15,947 nucleotides of DNA from Oscillospiraceae bacterium (GCA_020025615.1 JAHHRT010000026.1:1-15947), one strand, 5' to 3'. Positions 7,508 through 14,076 are shown, numbered from the stretch's first letter. Translations and numbers: made by a program. The notes: generated by a model from the letters alone, not told the origin.

Positions 7508-7533
7508 TTCCAGTATACAGGAGAATACTGGAA
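7508..7533 (-). promoter_or_regulatory. Perfect dyad overlapping the radical SAM promoter region
   Basis: TTCCAGTAT (7508-7516) and ATACTGGAA (7525-7533) form a 9-bp perfect inverted repeat with an 8-base spacer. It lies 28 bases upstream of the start codon. Minus-strand TATACT (7512-7517) inside the dyad is a likely -10 box, though no good -35 is visible. The arrangement fits a repressor operator; a 5' mRNA hairpin is the alternative. Confidence 0.6.
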
Positions 7534-7646
7534 AAAGAATGGACAAAGATGGGGGAGTGCAAAGACTTTATGCAAATTGGCCTCAGTGCCTAAAAATTTG
7601 TCGAATTCAGAACGTTCTTCTGTGGGGTGCAGAGGGGGAAAATGAC

Positions 7647-7680
7647 AAAAAACCGGAGTTGGCGGTTGTCAACTCCGGTT
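7647..7680 (-). terminator. Intrinsic terminator of the CstA-family gene
   Basis: A 10-bp stem AACCGGAGTT (7651-7660) with AACTCCGGTT (7671-7680) is followed on the minus strand by TTTT (six T in total with the end of the stem). It lies 40 bases past the stop codon at 7720. Confidence 0.9.
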
Positions 7681-7719
7681 TCCTGTTGGGGAGAGGAAAA
7701 CTTGCTGATTTGGCAAGCT

Positions 7720-9165
7720 TTACTTAACAAGCTGGGTATTCACATCGTCCTTGTGAACGATCATGGTGCGCCACCAGAAGATTGCAAAGAATGTAACGGC
7801 GGCAATGATACCGACGGTGTAGGAGAAGCCGATTCCAAGACGGAAGCCCTCGGGAGCCATCAGAATGTAGGTGACGGAAACAGCGGACATGAAGGTTGCA
7901 GGAATTGCAGAAAGCAGGCAGGCAATGGGGGGGAAGCCATACTTGTGCAGGAACACAGCACCGGTCCACAGAACGATCATAGCCAGGGTCTGGTTGGACC
8001 AGCTGAAGTATCTCCAGATGATGTCGAAGTTCAGCTGAGACAGGATAGCACCGACAGCCAGCAGAGGCAGTGCCAGGAACAGACGAGTCTTCATCTTAGA
8101 CTGGTCGATCTTGAACCAGTCAGCGATGGTCAGACGTGCAGAACGGAATGCAGTATCACCGGAGGTGATGGGGCAGGCAATGACGCCGATCATAGCGAGA
8201 ACAGCACCCACAGGTCCCAGCAGGCCCTTGCAGATGTCATATACAACGCCGCCAGCGCCGCCCAGCTCCTTGAGAGCAGTGGCCAGGCCGCCAGTGCCAT
8301 TGTAGAAAGCAACACCGGCTGCAGCCCAAATCAGAGCAATGATGCCCTCAGCGACCATGGCGCCGTAGAACACGGTGCGGCCCTCTTTTTCAGAGGTCAT
8401 GCAGCGAGCCATCATGGGGGACTGAGTAGCATGGAAACCGGAGATAGCGCCACAAGCCACAGATACGAACATCATGGGCCAGATGGGCTTGCCAGCGGGA
8501 TCCAGATTTGCGAAGTTGTTCCACAGTTCGGGCATCTCATAGCCGCCAACGATAATGCCGCCGGCAACGCCAAGAGCCATGATAATCAGGCAGATACCGA
8601 AGATGGGGTACAGCTTGCCGATGATCTTGTCGATGGGCAGGAAGGTGGCGCACAGGTAGTAAATCAGGATAACAACCAGCCAGAACTTTGCGTTCAGGAA
8701 CTCAGGGGTGAGCTTGGCCAGCAGACCGGCAGGGCCGGTGGAGAAGGTGGTACCGACGAGAACCAGCAGCACCACGGAGAAAATACGCATCACGAAGGTG
8801 ACGACCTTACCCATGTACTTACCAACGACTTCGGAGATGGAAGCGCCGTCTTCACGTTCGCTCATCATGCCGGACAGGAAGTCATGGACGCCGCCGGCAA
8901 AGATAGTACCGAAGACGATCCACAGGTAGACAACAGGGCCCCAGCAGGCACCGGCAAGAGCACCAAAGATGGGGCCCAGGCCAGCGATGTTCAGCAGCTG
9001 GATCAGGAAAATACGCCATGTTTTCATGGGCATATAGTCAACGCCGTCGGGATGGACGGTGGCAGGGGTCTGGCGATCATCGATGTGGAATACCTTCTCG
9101 ATGACCTTGCTGTAGATAAAGAAACCTACAATCAGAATTGCCAGAGAAAGAAAGAAAGAGATCAC
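7720..9165 (-). CDS. cstA: CstA-family carbon starvation transporter (short clostridial form)
   Basis: This is a polytopic membrane protein of 481 residues with many hydrophobic segments. It starts with VISFFLSLAILIVGFFIYSKVIEKVF and carries the CstA hallmark block LNIAGLGPIFGALAGACWGP...FAGGVHDFLSGMMSER. Family members take up pyruvate or peptides when carbon is scarce. Enterobacterial CstA and BtsT are about 700 residues; the roughly 480-residue form here is a common Firmicutes variant and is not truncated. The chosen start is GTG at 9165, with GAGGAGG 7 bases upstream. An open frame continues to an ATG at 9285, but that extension is polar, has no homologous look, and overlaps a promoter-proximal leader. 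The gene has a clear promoter about 120 bases upstream, leaving a long untranslated leader. The substrate cannot be told from sequence. Confidence 0.93.
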   Translation of the reverse strand: MISFFLSLAILIVGFFIYSKVIEKVFHIDDRQTPATVHPDGVDYMPMKTWRIFLIQLLNIAGLGPIFGALAGACWGPVVYLWIVFGTIFAGGVHDFLSGMMSEREDGASISEVVGKYMGKVVTFVMRIFSVVLLVLVGTTFSTGPAGLLAKLTPEFLNAKFWLVVILIYYLCATFLPIDKIIGKLYPIFGICLIIMALGVAGGIIVGGYEMPELWNNFANLDPAGKPIWPMMFVSVACGAISGFHATQSPMMARCMTSEKEGRTVFYGAMVAEGIIALIWAAAGVAFYNGTGGLATALKELGGAGGVVYDICKGLLGPVGAVLAMIGVIACPITSGDTAFRSARLTIADWFKIDQSKMKTRLFLALPLLAVGAILSQLNFDIIWRYFSWSNQTLAMIVLWTGAVFLHKYGFPPIACLLSAIPATFMSAVSVTYILMAPEGFRLGIGFSYTVGIIAAVTFFAIFWWRTMIVHKDDVNTQLVK

Positions 9166-9287
9166 AAAAAACCCTCCTCTAAATTTTTCGGGCGGAGCCT
9201 CCGCGCAGATTGGAGAAACCGCACCGTAAGCAGTATGGTCGATAGGCCGCATCGTCCTCCCCGAGGCGCTTGTCAGCCTACCCACAC
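9166..9287 (-). promoter_or_regulatory. Long GC-rich 5' leader of cstA
   Basis: About 122 bases separate the predicted start of transcription from the GTG. On the minus strand, GTAGGC near the 5' end can pair with GCCTAT, and GCGGA-GGC-TCCGC forms a hairpin just before the ribosome binding site (near 9186-9198). I see no terminator hairpin with a T-run and do not recognise a riboswitch class. A translational control element is possible. Confidence 0.45.
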
Positions 9288-9293
9288 AAAAAC

Positions 9294-9323
9294 ATTATAC
9301 GTCTTGAATTTTTTGTTTTCAAG
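9294..9323 (-). promoter_or_regulatory. Promoter of cstA with palindrome at -35
   Basis: On the minus strand, TTGAAA (9317-9322) and TATAAT (9294-9299) are 17 bases apart. The -35 box is part of the inverted repeat CTTGAA-N9-TTCAAG (9303-9323), a possible operator. The AT-rich gap further upstream (9324-9573) holds no convincing gene. It has a weaker minus-strand TTGTCA/TACTAT pair near 9405-9435 that might be a distal promoter. Confidence 0.8.
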
Positions 9324-9573
9324 AAGCGAAATGGATATAAAAAGGAAGTATTTCTTGGTAACATTTACAAAATTCATAAGGCGTGTACAAAATATGACGT
9401 TATAGTATCCAGAAACAATTTAGTGACAAAATCTCCAATAAGTTGCATGATTACCGATATAATATGAATTATATGAGAAAATATAGGCGTTTTGAAGCAT
9501 TTATGCCGTTTATACAGAAATTCGCTGGTTTTTTGCATTTTTGAATTCAGGAGAACAGCGGTCGTTAAGATAG

Positions 9574-9617
9574 AAAACATTCCCCCGATTCTGTAAAACT
9601 GAACAGATCGGGGGAAT
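9574..9617 (-). terminator. Intrinsic terminator of the FAD dehydrogenase gene
   Basis: The stem 9579-9594 pairs with 9603-9617 (15 bp with one bulged T, 8-base loop). On the minus strand it is followed by GTTTTC, a short T-run. It lies 35 bases past the stop codon at 9652. Confidence 0.8.
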
Positions 9618-9651
9618 GATGTGAATTGCGGTATTTGGAAAGGAAGCGAAA

Positions 9652-11025
9652 TTACAGGTTTTCGAGGATATTTCTGGCTACGAAAACGCCGCTGGCAGAG
9701 GCATGGGACAGGGAGTGGGTGATGCCGCTGCCGTCGCCGATGATGTACAGGCCCTTGTGGTAGGTTTCCAGGTGCTCGTCCACCGCAACCTCCATGTTGT
9801 AGAACTTGACTTCCACACCGTAGAGCAGGGTGTCGTCATTGGCGGTGCCGGGGGCGATCTTGTCCAGGGCATAGATCATCTCAATAATGCCGTCCAGAAG
9901 CCGCTTGGGCAGAACCAGGCTCAGGTCGCCGGGGGTGGCGTTGAGGGTGGGCGTGGTGAAGGACTCGTCGATACGGTTCTGGGTGCTCCGACGGCCCCGG
10001 ATCAGGTCACCGAACCGCTGAACGATGACGCCGCCGCCCAGCATATTGCTCAGCCGTGCGATGCTCTCGCCGTAGCCGTTGGAATCCTTAAAGGGCTCGG
10101 AGAAGTGCTTTGCAACCAGCAGAGCAAAGTTGGTGTTGCCGGTCTGCTTGGAGGGGTCCTCATAGCTGTGACCGTTTACGGTGACGATGCCGTTGGTGTT
10201 TTCGTTGACCACGGCACCCTTGGGGTTCATGCAGAAGGTACGGACCAGGTCACCGTATTTCTGAGTGCGGTAGACAATCTTGCTCTCATAGAGCTCGTCG
10301 GTGAGGTGAGAGAAGATCTCAGCGGGAAGCTCCACCCGGACACCGATGTCCACACGGTTGGAGTTGGTCTGGATATCCAGGTCCTTACAGACCTTTTCCA
10401 TCCACTTGCTGCCGCTGCGGCCTACGCTGATGATGCAGTCCTTGCAGGTGGCAGCGCCGCCCTGATAGTGGATCTCATAGCTGCTATCCTCCAGGCAGAA
10501 GACGGACTCCACAGGGGTATCAAAGAAGAAGTCTACCTTGTCCTTGAGCTCTTCATAGAGATTTTCCAGGACTACGTAATTGACGTCAGTACCCAGGTGC
10601 CGGACAGAGGCATTGAGCAGGTGCAGGTCGTTCTGCATACAGACCTTGCGGAACTTGGTTCCTGCGGTGGAATAGAGCTTGGTGCCCTCACCGCCGTGGG
10701 TCATGTTGATCTCGTCCACATACTGCATGAGGTCCAGGGCCTTCTTCTTGCCGATGTACTCATAGAGTGTGCCGCCGAAATCGTTGGTAATGTTGTACTT
10801 GCCGTCGGAAAAAGCGCCGGCACCGCCGAAGCCGCTCATAATGGAGCAGCTCTTGCATCCAATGCAGGACTTGATTTTTTCACCGTCGATGGGGCAGTGC
10901 CGCTTGCTGAGGGGGTGACCGGCTTCAAACACGCCGACCTTCAGCTCCGGGTTCTTCTTTGTCAGTTCATAAGCGGAGAAAATACCGCCGGGACCGGCAC
11001 CGATAATGACCACATCGTATCTCAT
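9652..11025 (-). CDS. NAD(P)/FAD-dependent dehydrogenase, COG2509-like
   Basis: This 457-residue flavoprotein begins with a Rossmann FAD site, DVVIIGAGPGGIFSAYEL (GAGPGG at 9-14), and ends with the second FAD-contact motif GLYIIGDGSGITHSLSHA (425-442). A distinctive insert at 44-75 contains C44, C54, C57 and C60 (CPIDGEKIKSCIGCKSC), followed by SGFGGAGAFSDGKYN. This is typical of the uncharacterised FAD-dependent dehydrogenases of COG2509, and the cysteines could bind a metal or Fe-S centre. The substrate is unknown. The ATG at 11025 is chosen because AGGAGG lies 6 bases upstream and the protein then begins directly at the beta strand of the FAD fold; the frame remains open to 11091 through the leader hairpin. 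The gene is monocistronic, with a strong promoter and a leader of about 120 bases carrying a terminator-like hairpin. Confidence 0.92.
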   Translation of the reverse strand: MRYDVVIIGAGPGGIFSAYELTKKNPELKVGVFEAGHPLSKRHCPIDGEKIKSCIGCKSCSIMSGFGGAGAFSDGKYNITNDFGGTLYEYIGKKKALDLMQYVDEINMTHGGEGTKLYSTAGTKFRKVCMQNDLHLLNASVRHLGTDVNYVVLENLYEELKDKVDFFFDTPVESVFCLEDSSYEIHYQGGAATCKDCIISVGRSGSKWMEKVCKDLDIQTNSNRVDIGVRVELPAEIFSHLTDELYESKIVYRTQKYGDLVRTFCMNPKGAVVNENTNGIVTVNGHSYEDPSKQTGNTNFALLVAKHFSEPFKDSNGYGESIARLSNMLGGGVIVQRFGDLIRGRRSTQNRIDESFTTPTLNATPGDLSLVLPKRLLDGIIEMIYALDKIAPGTANDDTLLYGVEVKFYNMEVAVDEHLETYHKGLYIIGDGSGITHSLSHASASGVFVARNILENL

Positions 11026-11052
11026 GATAGACCTCCTAAAGAAAAAAGACAT

Positions 11053-11147
11053 AAAAAAGGTAAATGACCGTGGGCAGAACCCGTAAGCCATTTACTGCGA
11101 TTGGCAAAACCTGCTGCTGGAAGTTCCAGAGCGAAAGTTCGCATATT
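11053..11147 (-). promoter_or_regulatory. Leader of the FAD dehydrogenase gene with attenuator-like hairpin
   Basis: Reading the minus strand from the predicted transcript start, two short perfect hairpins occur: GCGAA-CT-TTCGC (11131-11142) and CTGGAAC/TTCCAG (11117-11129). They are followed by a larger one in which GTAAATG (11089-11095) pairs with CATTTAC (11060-11066), with GGG/CCC pairing inside. This last hairpin is followed by six T (11053-11058) and sits only about 20 bases before the AGGAGG. That is the layout of a transcription attenuator or riboswitch expression platform, but I do not recognise the aptamer. Confidence 0.55.
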
Positions 11148-11153
11148 AATTCT

Positions 11154-11182
11154 ATTATAGCAGTAAAAATTGGGTTTTGCAA
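11154..11182 (-). promoter_or_regulatory. Promoter of the FAD dehydrogenase gene
   Basis: On the minus strand, TTGCAA (11177-11182) lies 17 bases from a perfect TATAAT (11154-11159). The region between this and the dhaK promoter (11183-11338) shows no gene; it holds a TTTTTGCAAAAA palindrome at 11279-11290. Confidence 0.85.
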
Positions 11183-11338
11183 TAGGAAAGGTGATCATTT
11201 TCAAAAAAGAGGATCAGAAAGACAAACAGCTGCTCCCTGTTTTTCGGATAAGGACGGAAAGGGAGGGCAGAAAGGGGATTTTTGCAAAAACACGAGACAT
11301 GGTTCGTCGATGTGCTTAAAAAATTAACATTTAGTCTA

Positions 11339-11390
11339 TTGAATTTATGCATATAGTCAGATATAATAAAAACAGAGGACCGAGACCTCT
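11339..11390 (+). promoter_or_regulatory. Promoter of dhaKLM and 5'-end hairpin
   Basis: TTGAAT (11339-11344) is 17 bases from TATAAT (11362-11367). The spacer contains the palindrome TATGCATA. The predicted transcript begins with AGAGG-N7-CCTCT (11374-11390), a small 5' hairpin that may stabilise the mRNA. Confidence 0.85.
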
Positions 11391-11434
11391 ATGTGATTAT
11401 GATCGTTATATTCTGAATAGGAGGAAATTTCGTT

Positions 11435-12424
11435 ATGAAGAAGATCATCAATGATGTCAACTTGGTAGAGGATCAAATGATTCAAGGCCTGGTCAAGGCA
11501 TATCCCCAGCAGCTGCGGAAGCTGGACTGTGGAAACGTAGTGGTCCGTACGGAAAAGAAGCAGGGCAAGGTCGCCCTGATCAGCGGCGGCGGCAGCGGTC
11601 ATGAGCCTGCCCATGCCGGTTACGTGGGCAAGGGTATGCTGGATGCAGCGGTTGCCGGTGCGGTCTTTACCTCTCCTACCCCTGAGCCCATCTATGAGGG
11701 TATTAAGGAGATTGCCACGGATGCAGGCGTTCTGATGATTATCAAGAACTACACCGGCGACGTGATGAATTTTGAGATGGCTGGCGAAATGGCCCAGATG
11801 GACGGCATCAATGTCAAGCAGGTAATTGTCAATGATGACGTGGCAGTGAAGGACAGCCTTTACACCGTGGGCCGCCGGGGTGTTGCCGGCACGGTGTTTG
11901 TCCATAAGATTGCCGGTGCCAAGGCCGAGCAGGGCGCTTCTCTGGACGAGGTTCAGGCGGTTGCCCAGAAGGTCATCGACAATGTCCGCACCATGGGCAT
12001 GGCAATCCAGCCCTGCACCGTTCCGGCCTCCGGAAAGCCCGGATTTGAGCTTACCGACCAGGAGATGGAAGTGGGCATCGGTATCCACGGTGAGCCCGGC
12101 ACCCACAGAGAGGCTCTGCGTCCCGCCGACGAGATCGTAGATATGCTGCTGGATAAAATCCTGGCAGATTTGGACTATGCCGGGCATGAGGTCGCCGTGA
12201 TGGTAAACGGTTCCGGCGCAACACCGCTGATGGAGCTGTACATTGTCAACAACCATGTAAACGACGTGCTGACCCAGAAGGGCATCAAGATCTATAAGAC
12301 CCTGGTGGGCAACTACATGACCTCCATTGAAATGGCTGGCTTCTCCATCTCCCTGCTGCGGCTGGATGACGAGATGAAGGCACTGCTGGATGCTGAGGCA
12401 GATACGCCTGCATTTAAGGCATAA
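11435..12424 (+). CDS. dhaK: Dihydroxyacetone kinase, substrate-binding subunit DhaK
   Basis: DhaK binds dihydroxyacetone covalently and receives phosphate from DhaL, forming dihydroxyacetone phosphate in the cytoplasm. The 329 residues give a full-length subunit. The hemiaminal-forming histidine is H218 in GIGIHGEPG. Active-site H56 (GGGSGHEPAH) and D109 (NYTGDV) also fall at the positions known from the E. coli protein. The motif FTSPTPEPI (78-86) is conserved. AGGAGG at 11419-11424 precedes the ATG. It is the first gene of a tight operon, with dhaL 18 bases downstream and then dhaM. The presence of dhaM shows that this is a PTS-dependent kinase and not an ATP-dependent one. Confidence 0.98.
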   Translation: MKKIINDVNLVEDQMIQGLVKAYPQQLRKLDCGNVVVRTEKKQGKVALISGGGSGHEPAHAGYVGKGMLDAAVAGAVFTSPTPEPIYEGIKEIATDAGVLMIIKNYTGDVMNFEMAGEMAQMDGINVKQVIVNDDVAVKDSLYTVGRRGVAGTVFVHKIAGAKAEQGASLDEVQAVAQKVIDNVRTMGMAIQPCTVPASGKPGFELTDQEMEVGIGIHGEPGTHREALRPADEIVDMLLDKILADLDYAGHEVAVMVNGSGATPLMELYIVNNHVNDVLTQKGIKIYKTLVGNYMTSIEMAGFSISLLRLDDEMKALLDAEADTPAFKA

Positions 12425-12442
12425 GTTAGAAAGGGAAAGCCT

Positions 12443-13063
12443 ATGAATAGCTTAAAACTCATTGGAATTTTAGATAAAATCGGTGATAAAATCATCGAGC
12501 AGAAGGATTTCCTCACAGAGCTGGACCGCCCCATCGGTGACAATGACCATGGGATCAACATGGCAAAGGGCTTCCAGGCGGTGAAGGAAAAGCTTCCCGG
12601 CCTGGCAGACAAGGACCTGGGCACCATTTTTAAGACCACGGGCATGACCCTGGTTTCTACCGTCGGCGGATCCTCCGGCCCTCTCTATGGCACTTTATTT
12701 ATGAAGATGGGCATGGCCCTCAAGGATCAGACCGAGCTGGACTTCCCCAAGTTCCTGGAAGCGTTCCAGCTGGGCATTGAAGGGGTAGGTCAGCGGGGTC
12801 ACTCCACCGTGGAGGAAAAGACCATGCTGGATGCTTTGGTTCCCTCTGTGGACGCTATGAAGGCAGCGTGGGCAGAAAACCCCGACCCCAAGGCCGCACT
12901 GGCTGCCGGAGCCAAGGCCGCAGAGGCTGGTGTGGAGCACACCAAGGAGCTGATTGCCACCAAGGGCCGGGCCAGCTACGTGGGCGAGCGGGGCATTGGT
13001 CACCAGGACCCCGGCGCTACCTCCTATCTGTTTATGATTCAGGTGGCGGCAGAGTGCTACTAG
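12443..13063 (+). CDS. dhaL: Dihydroxyacetone kinase, ADP-binding subunit DhaL
   Basis: DhaL carries a tightly bound ADP that acts as a cofactor. It is phosphorylated by DhaM and passes phosphate to the DHA held by DhaK. The 206 residues match the family. Mg-binding aspartates D28, D33 and D35 are visible in LDRPIGDNDHG, followed by the nucleotide-contact region STVGGSSGPLYGTLFMKMG and KTMLDALVPS. RASYVGERGIGHQDPGATS near the C-terminus is also characteristic. AAAGGGA provides the ribosome binding site. Confidence 0.97.
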   Translation: MNSLKLIGILDKIGDKIIEQKDFLTELDRPIGDNDHGINMAKGFQAVKEKLPGLADKDLGTIFKTTGMTLVSTVGGSSGPLYGTLFMKMGMALKDQTELDFPKFLEAFQLGIEGVGQRGHSTVEEKTMLDALVPSVDAMKAAWAENPDPKAALAAGAKAAEAGVEHTKELIATKGRASYVGERGIGHQDPGATSYLFMIQVAAECY

Positions 13064-13073
13064 GAGGTTTTCT

Positions 13074-13454
13074 ATGGTAGGGATTGTCATTGTTTCTCAC
13101 AGCAAAAACCTGGCTGAGAGCATTGTGGAGTATACCGGGCTGATGGCGGGGGATGCCCATGTGGCAGCCGCTGGCGGCACCGATGACGGCACCTTCGGCA
13201 CCAGCTTCCAGAAGATCTACAACGCCATTGAGAGCGTGGACTCCCCGGAAGGCGTTCTGGTGCTCATGGATATGGGCAGTGCCGTGATGACCACCGAAAT
13301 GGTTTTGGAAGCCTACGGCTCCGACAAGGTGGAAATGGTGGACTGCCCCATTGTGGAAGGCGCAGTGGTTGCCACTATCAATGCCCAGGCGGGAATGTCC
13401 CGGGCGGATATTATTGAGGCCCTCCAGGAAGTGGGCCAGACCCCTAAGTTCTGA
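13074..13454 (+). CDS. dhaM: DHA kinase phosphotransferase subunit DhaM (EIIA-man domain only)
   Basis: DhaM transfers phosphate from the PTS to the ADP of DhaL. The 126 residues form one EIIA-mannose-type domain, with the phosphorylated histidine at H9 (VIVSHSKNLAES) and the block VLVLMDMGSAVMTTEM. The E. coli protein has extra HPr-like and EI-like domains; here they are absent, as in many Firmicutes, so general HPr and enzyme I must supply phosphate. The start codon lies 10 bases after the dhaL stop, with AGGAGG beginning at the last base of that stop. Confidence 0.96.
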   Translation: MVGIVIVSHSKNLAESIVEYTGLMAGDAHVAAAGGTDDGTFGTSFQKIYNAIESVDSPEGVLVLMDMGSAVMTTEMVLEAYGSDKVEMVDCPIVEGAVVATINAQAGMSRADIIEALQEVGQTPKF

Positions 13455-13489
13455 GTGCGTCAGAATCCAACCGGAAATTGCAGACAAAC

Positions 13490-13523
13490 AGCCCGCAGCG
13501 GAATCTTCATTCTGCTGCGGGCT
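13490..13523 (+). terminator. Hairpin after dhaM lacking a T-tract
   Basis: A 15-bp stem (13490-13504 with 13509-13523, one G-T pair) has the loop CTTC and lies 36 bases beyond the dhaM stop. The 3' flank is TAGCGTG, so it is a weak terminator by the standard model, much like the first hairpin after glgP. Confidence 0.65.
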
Positions 13524-13596
13524 TAGCGTGTCAGGAAAATGTGGTTGGGATTTGCAGAAAGTGTATCGGCACTTTATAAAAGAAAGCAATGCTCAG

Positions 13597-13635
13597 AAAA
13601 AATCGCTCCGTCGGGGCATACACCCGGACGGAGCG
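13597..13635 (-). terminator. Intrinsic terminator of the small repeat-peptide gene
   Basis: CGCTCCGTC (13604-13612) pairs with GACGGAGCG (13627-13635), with additional GGG/CCC pairing inside. On the minus strand the stem is followed by A and then six T (13597-13602). It lies 15 bases after the stop codon at 13651. Confidence 0.9.
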
Positions 13636-13650
13636 TTGAGGTTTCCATGA

Positions 13651-13863
13651 TTATTCCTTGTCGTCTCCCAGGCAGTTCATGTCCTGAAGGGCGCAGGTGA
13701 CATCGTCATCCTTGCCGGTGGCATTCATATCCGTGATGCTGTAGTCCTTCGGTTCCTGGGTGTCCAGGCAGTTCATGTCCTGAAGGGCACAGGTGCGGTC
13801 GTCATCGGCGGTGATGCCGTTCATGTTGGTGATACCGAGACTGCTTTTGATTTCCTTTGCCAT
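13651..13863 (-). CDS. Small acidic tandem-repeat peptide with two CALQDMNC blocks; possible RiPP precursor
   Basis: The gene encodes 70 residues consisting of a short N-terminus (MAKEIKSSLG) and two 32-residue units. Unit 1 runs from I11 (ITNMN, then DDDRTCALQDMNCL at 20-33) and unit 2 from I43 (ITDMN, then DDDVTCALQDMNCL at 52-65). Cysteines are C25, C32, C57 and C64. Each unit has a C-x3-D motif (C25/D29 and C57/D61), and C64-x3-D68 is a third. CX3D is the motif cross-linked in freyrasin-type ranthipeptides, so a peptide natural-product precursor is one reading. An acidic metal- or redox-active peptide is another. There is no signal peptide or TM segment. AAGGAGG lies 10 bases before the ATG, and promoter and terminator are both strong, so it is a real and probably abundant transcript. 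No maturase gene is adjacent. Confidence 0.85.
   Translation of the reverse strand: MAKEIKSSLGITNMNGITADDDRTCALQDMNCLDTQEPKDYSITDMNATGKDDDVTCALQDMNCLGDDKE
13668..13692 (-). repeat. Direct repeat copy encoding the second CALQDMNCL block
   Basis: A 25-base stretch is identical to 13764-13788, exactly 96 bases (32 codons) away. The identity at DNA level indicates a recent in-frame duplication or gene conversion within the peptide gene. Confidence 0.92.
13764..13788 (-). repeat. Direct repeat copy encoding the first CALQDMNCL block
   Basis: This is the partner of the 25-base copy at 13668-13692. The similarity continues more loosely on both sides, through the DDD(R/V)T and IT(N/D)MN codons. Confidence 0.92.
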
Positions 13864-13912
13864 TGAATATATGCCTCCTTACAGCTGTGTTGGGGGAAAT
13901 GCTTACAGGGAT

Positions 13913-13941
13913 ATTATATCGCTGACTGTGCAAATTATCAA
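13913..13941 (-). promoter_or_regulatory. Strong promoter of the repeat-peptide gene
   Basis: On the minus strand, TTGATA (13936-13941) lies 17 bases from a perfect TATAAT (13913-13918). The predicted leader is about 43 bases and ends in AAGGAGG. The promoter diverges from that of the peroxiredoxin gene, with about 50 bases between the two -35 boxes. Confidence 0.88.
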
Positions 13942-13991
13942 GAGGGATACATAAAATTATCATTTATTTGGTTATATCTTCCAATTTCCCC

Positions 13992-14055
13992 TTGCGCTGT
14001 CTTGGAATATCGCATATAATGAAATCGAAAAAACAGCCGTGCCCCTTCGGCGCGG
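13992..14055 (+). promoter_or_regulatory. Promoter of the peroxiredoxin operon and leader hairpin
   Basis: TTGCGC (13992-13997) is 17 bases from TATAAT (14015-14020); the -35 is weak, which fits an activated or repressed promoter. A small hairpin CCGTGC (14037-14042) with GCGCGG (14050-14055) lies in the leader. I see no obvious PerR box. Confidence 0.7.
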
Positions 14056-14076
14056 TTCTTAGAAAGGAGCGTTCAA

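Noticed and set aside
9166..9285. N-terminal extension of CstA to an ATG at 9285
   Set aside because: It would translate the GC-rich leader from almost the first transcribed bases. The GTG at 9165 has a strong GAGGAGG and gives the normal family start.
9374..9580. A 68-codon minus-strand hydrophobic frame in the AT-rich gap
   Set aside because: Its start lies inside the stem of the FAD dehydrogenase terminator, there is no proper ribosome binding site, and it overlaps promoter-like sequence.
9703..11067. A 454-codon plus-strand frame opposite the FAD dehydrogenase, with similar long frames at 6128-7504 and 7627-9405
   Set aside because: These are mirror frames caused by GC-rich codon bias in the real minus-strand genes. 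None has a ribosome binding site or family motif.
11026..11091. N-terminal extension of the FAD dehydrogenase
   Set aside because: The extension runs through the T-run hairpin and the AGGAGG. The ATG at 11025 fits both the ribosome binding site and the fold.
11339..11434. Catabolite-repression (cre) site upstream of dhaK, glpK or malQ
   Set aside because: I looked for the TGnAAnCG-N4-CA pattern by eye and found no acceptable match near these promoters.
13490..13635. Two neighbouring hairpins considered as a repeat or attachment site
   Set aside because: They are unrelated in sequence and each is explained as the end of a convergent transcript. No integrase or duplicated flank is present.
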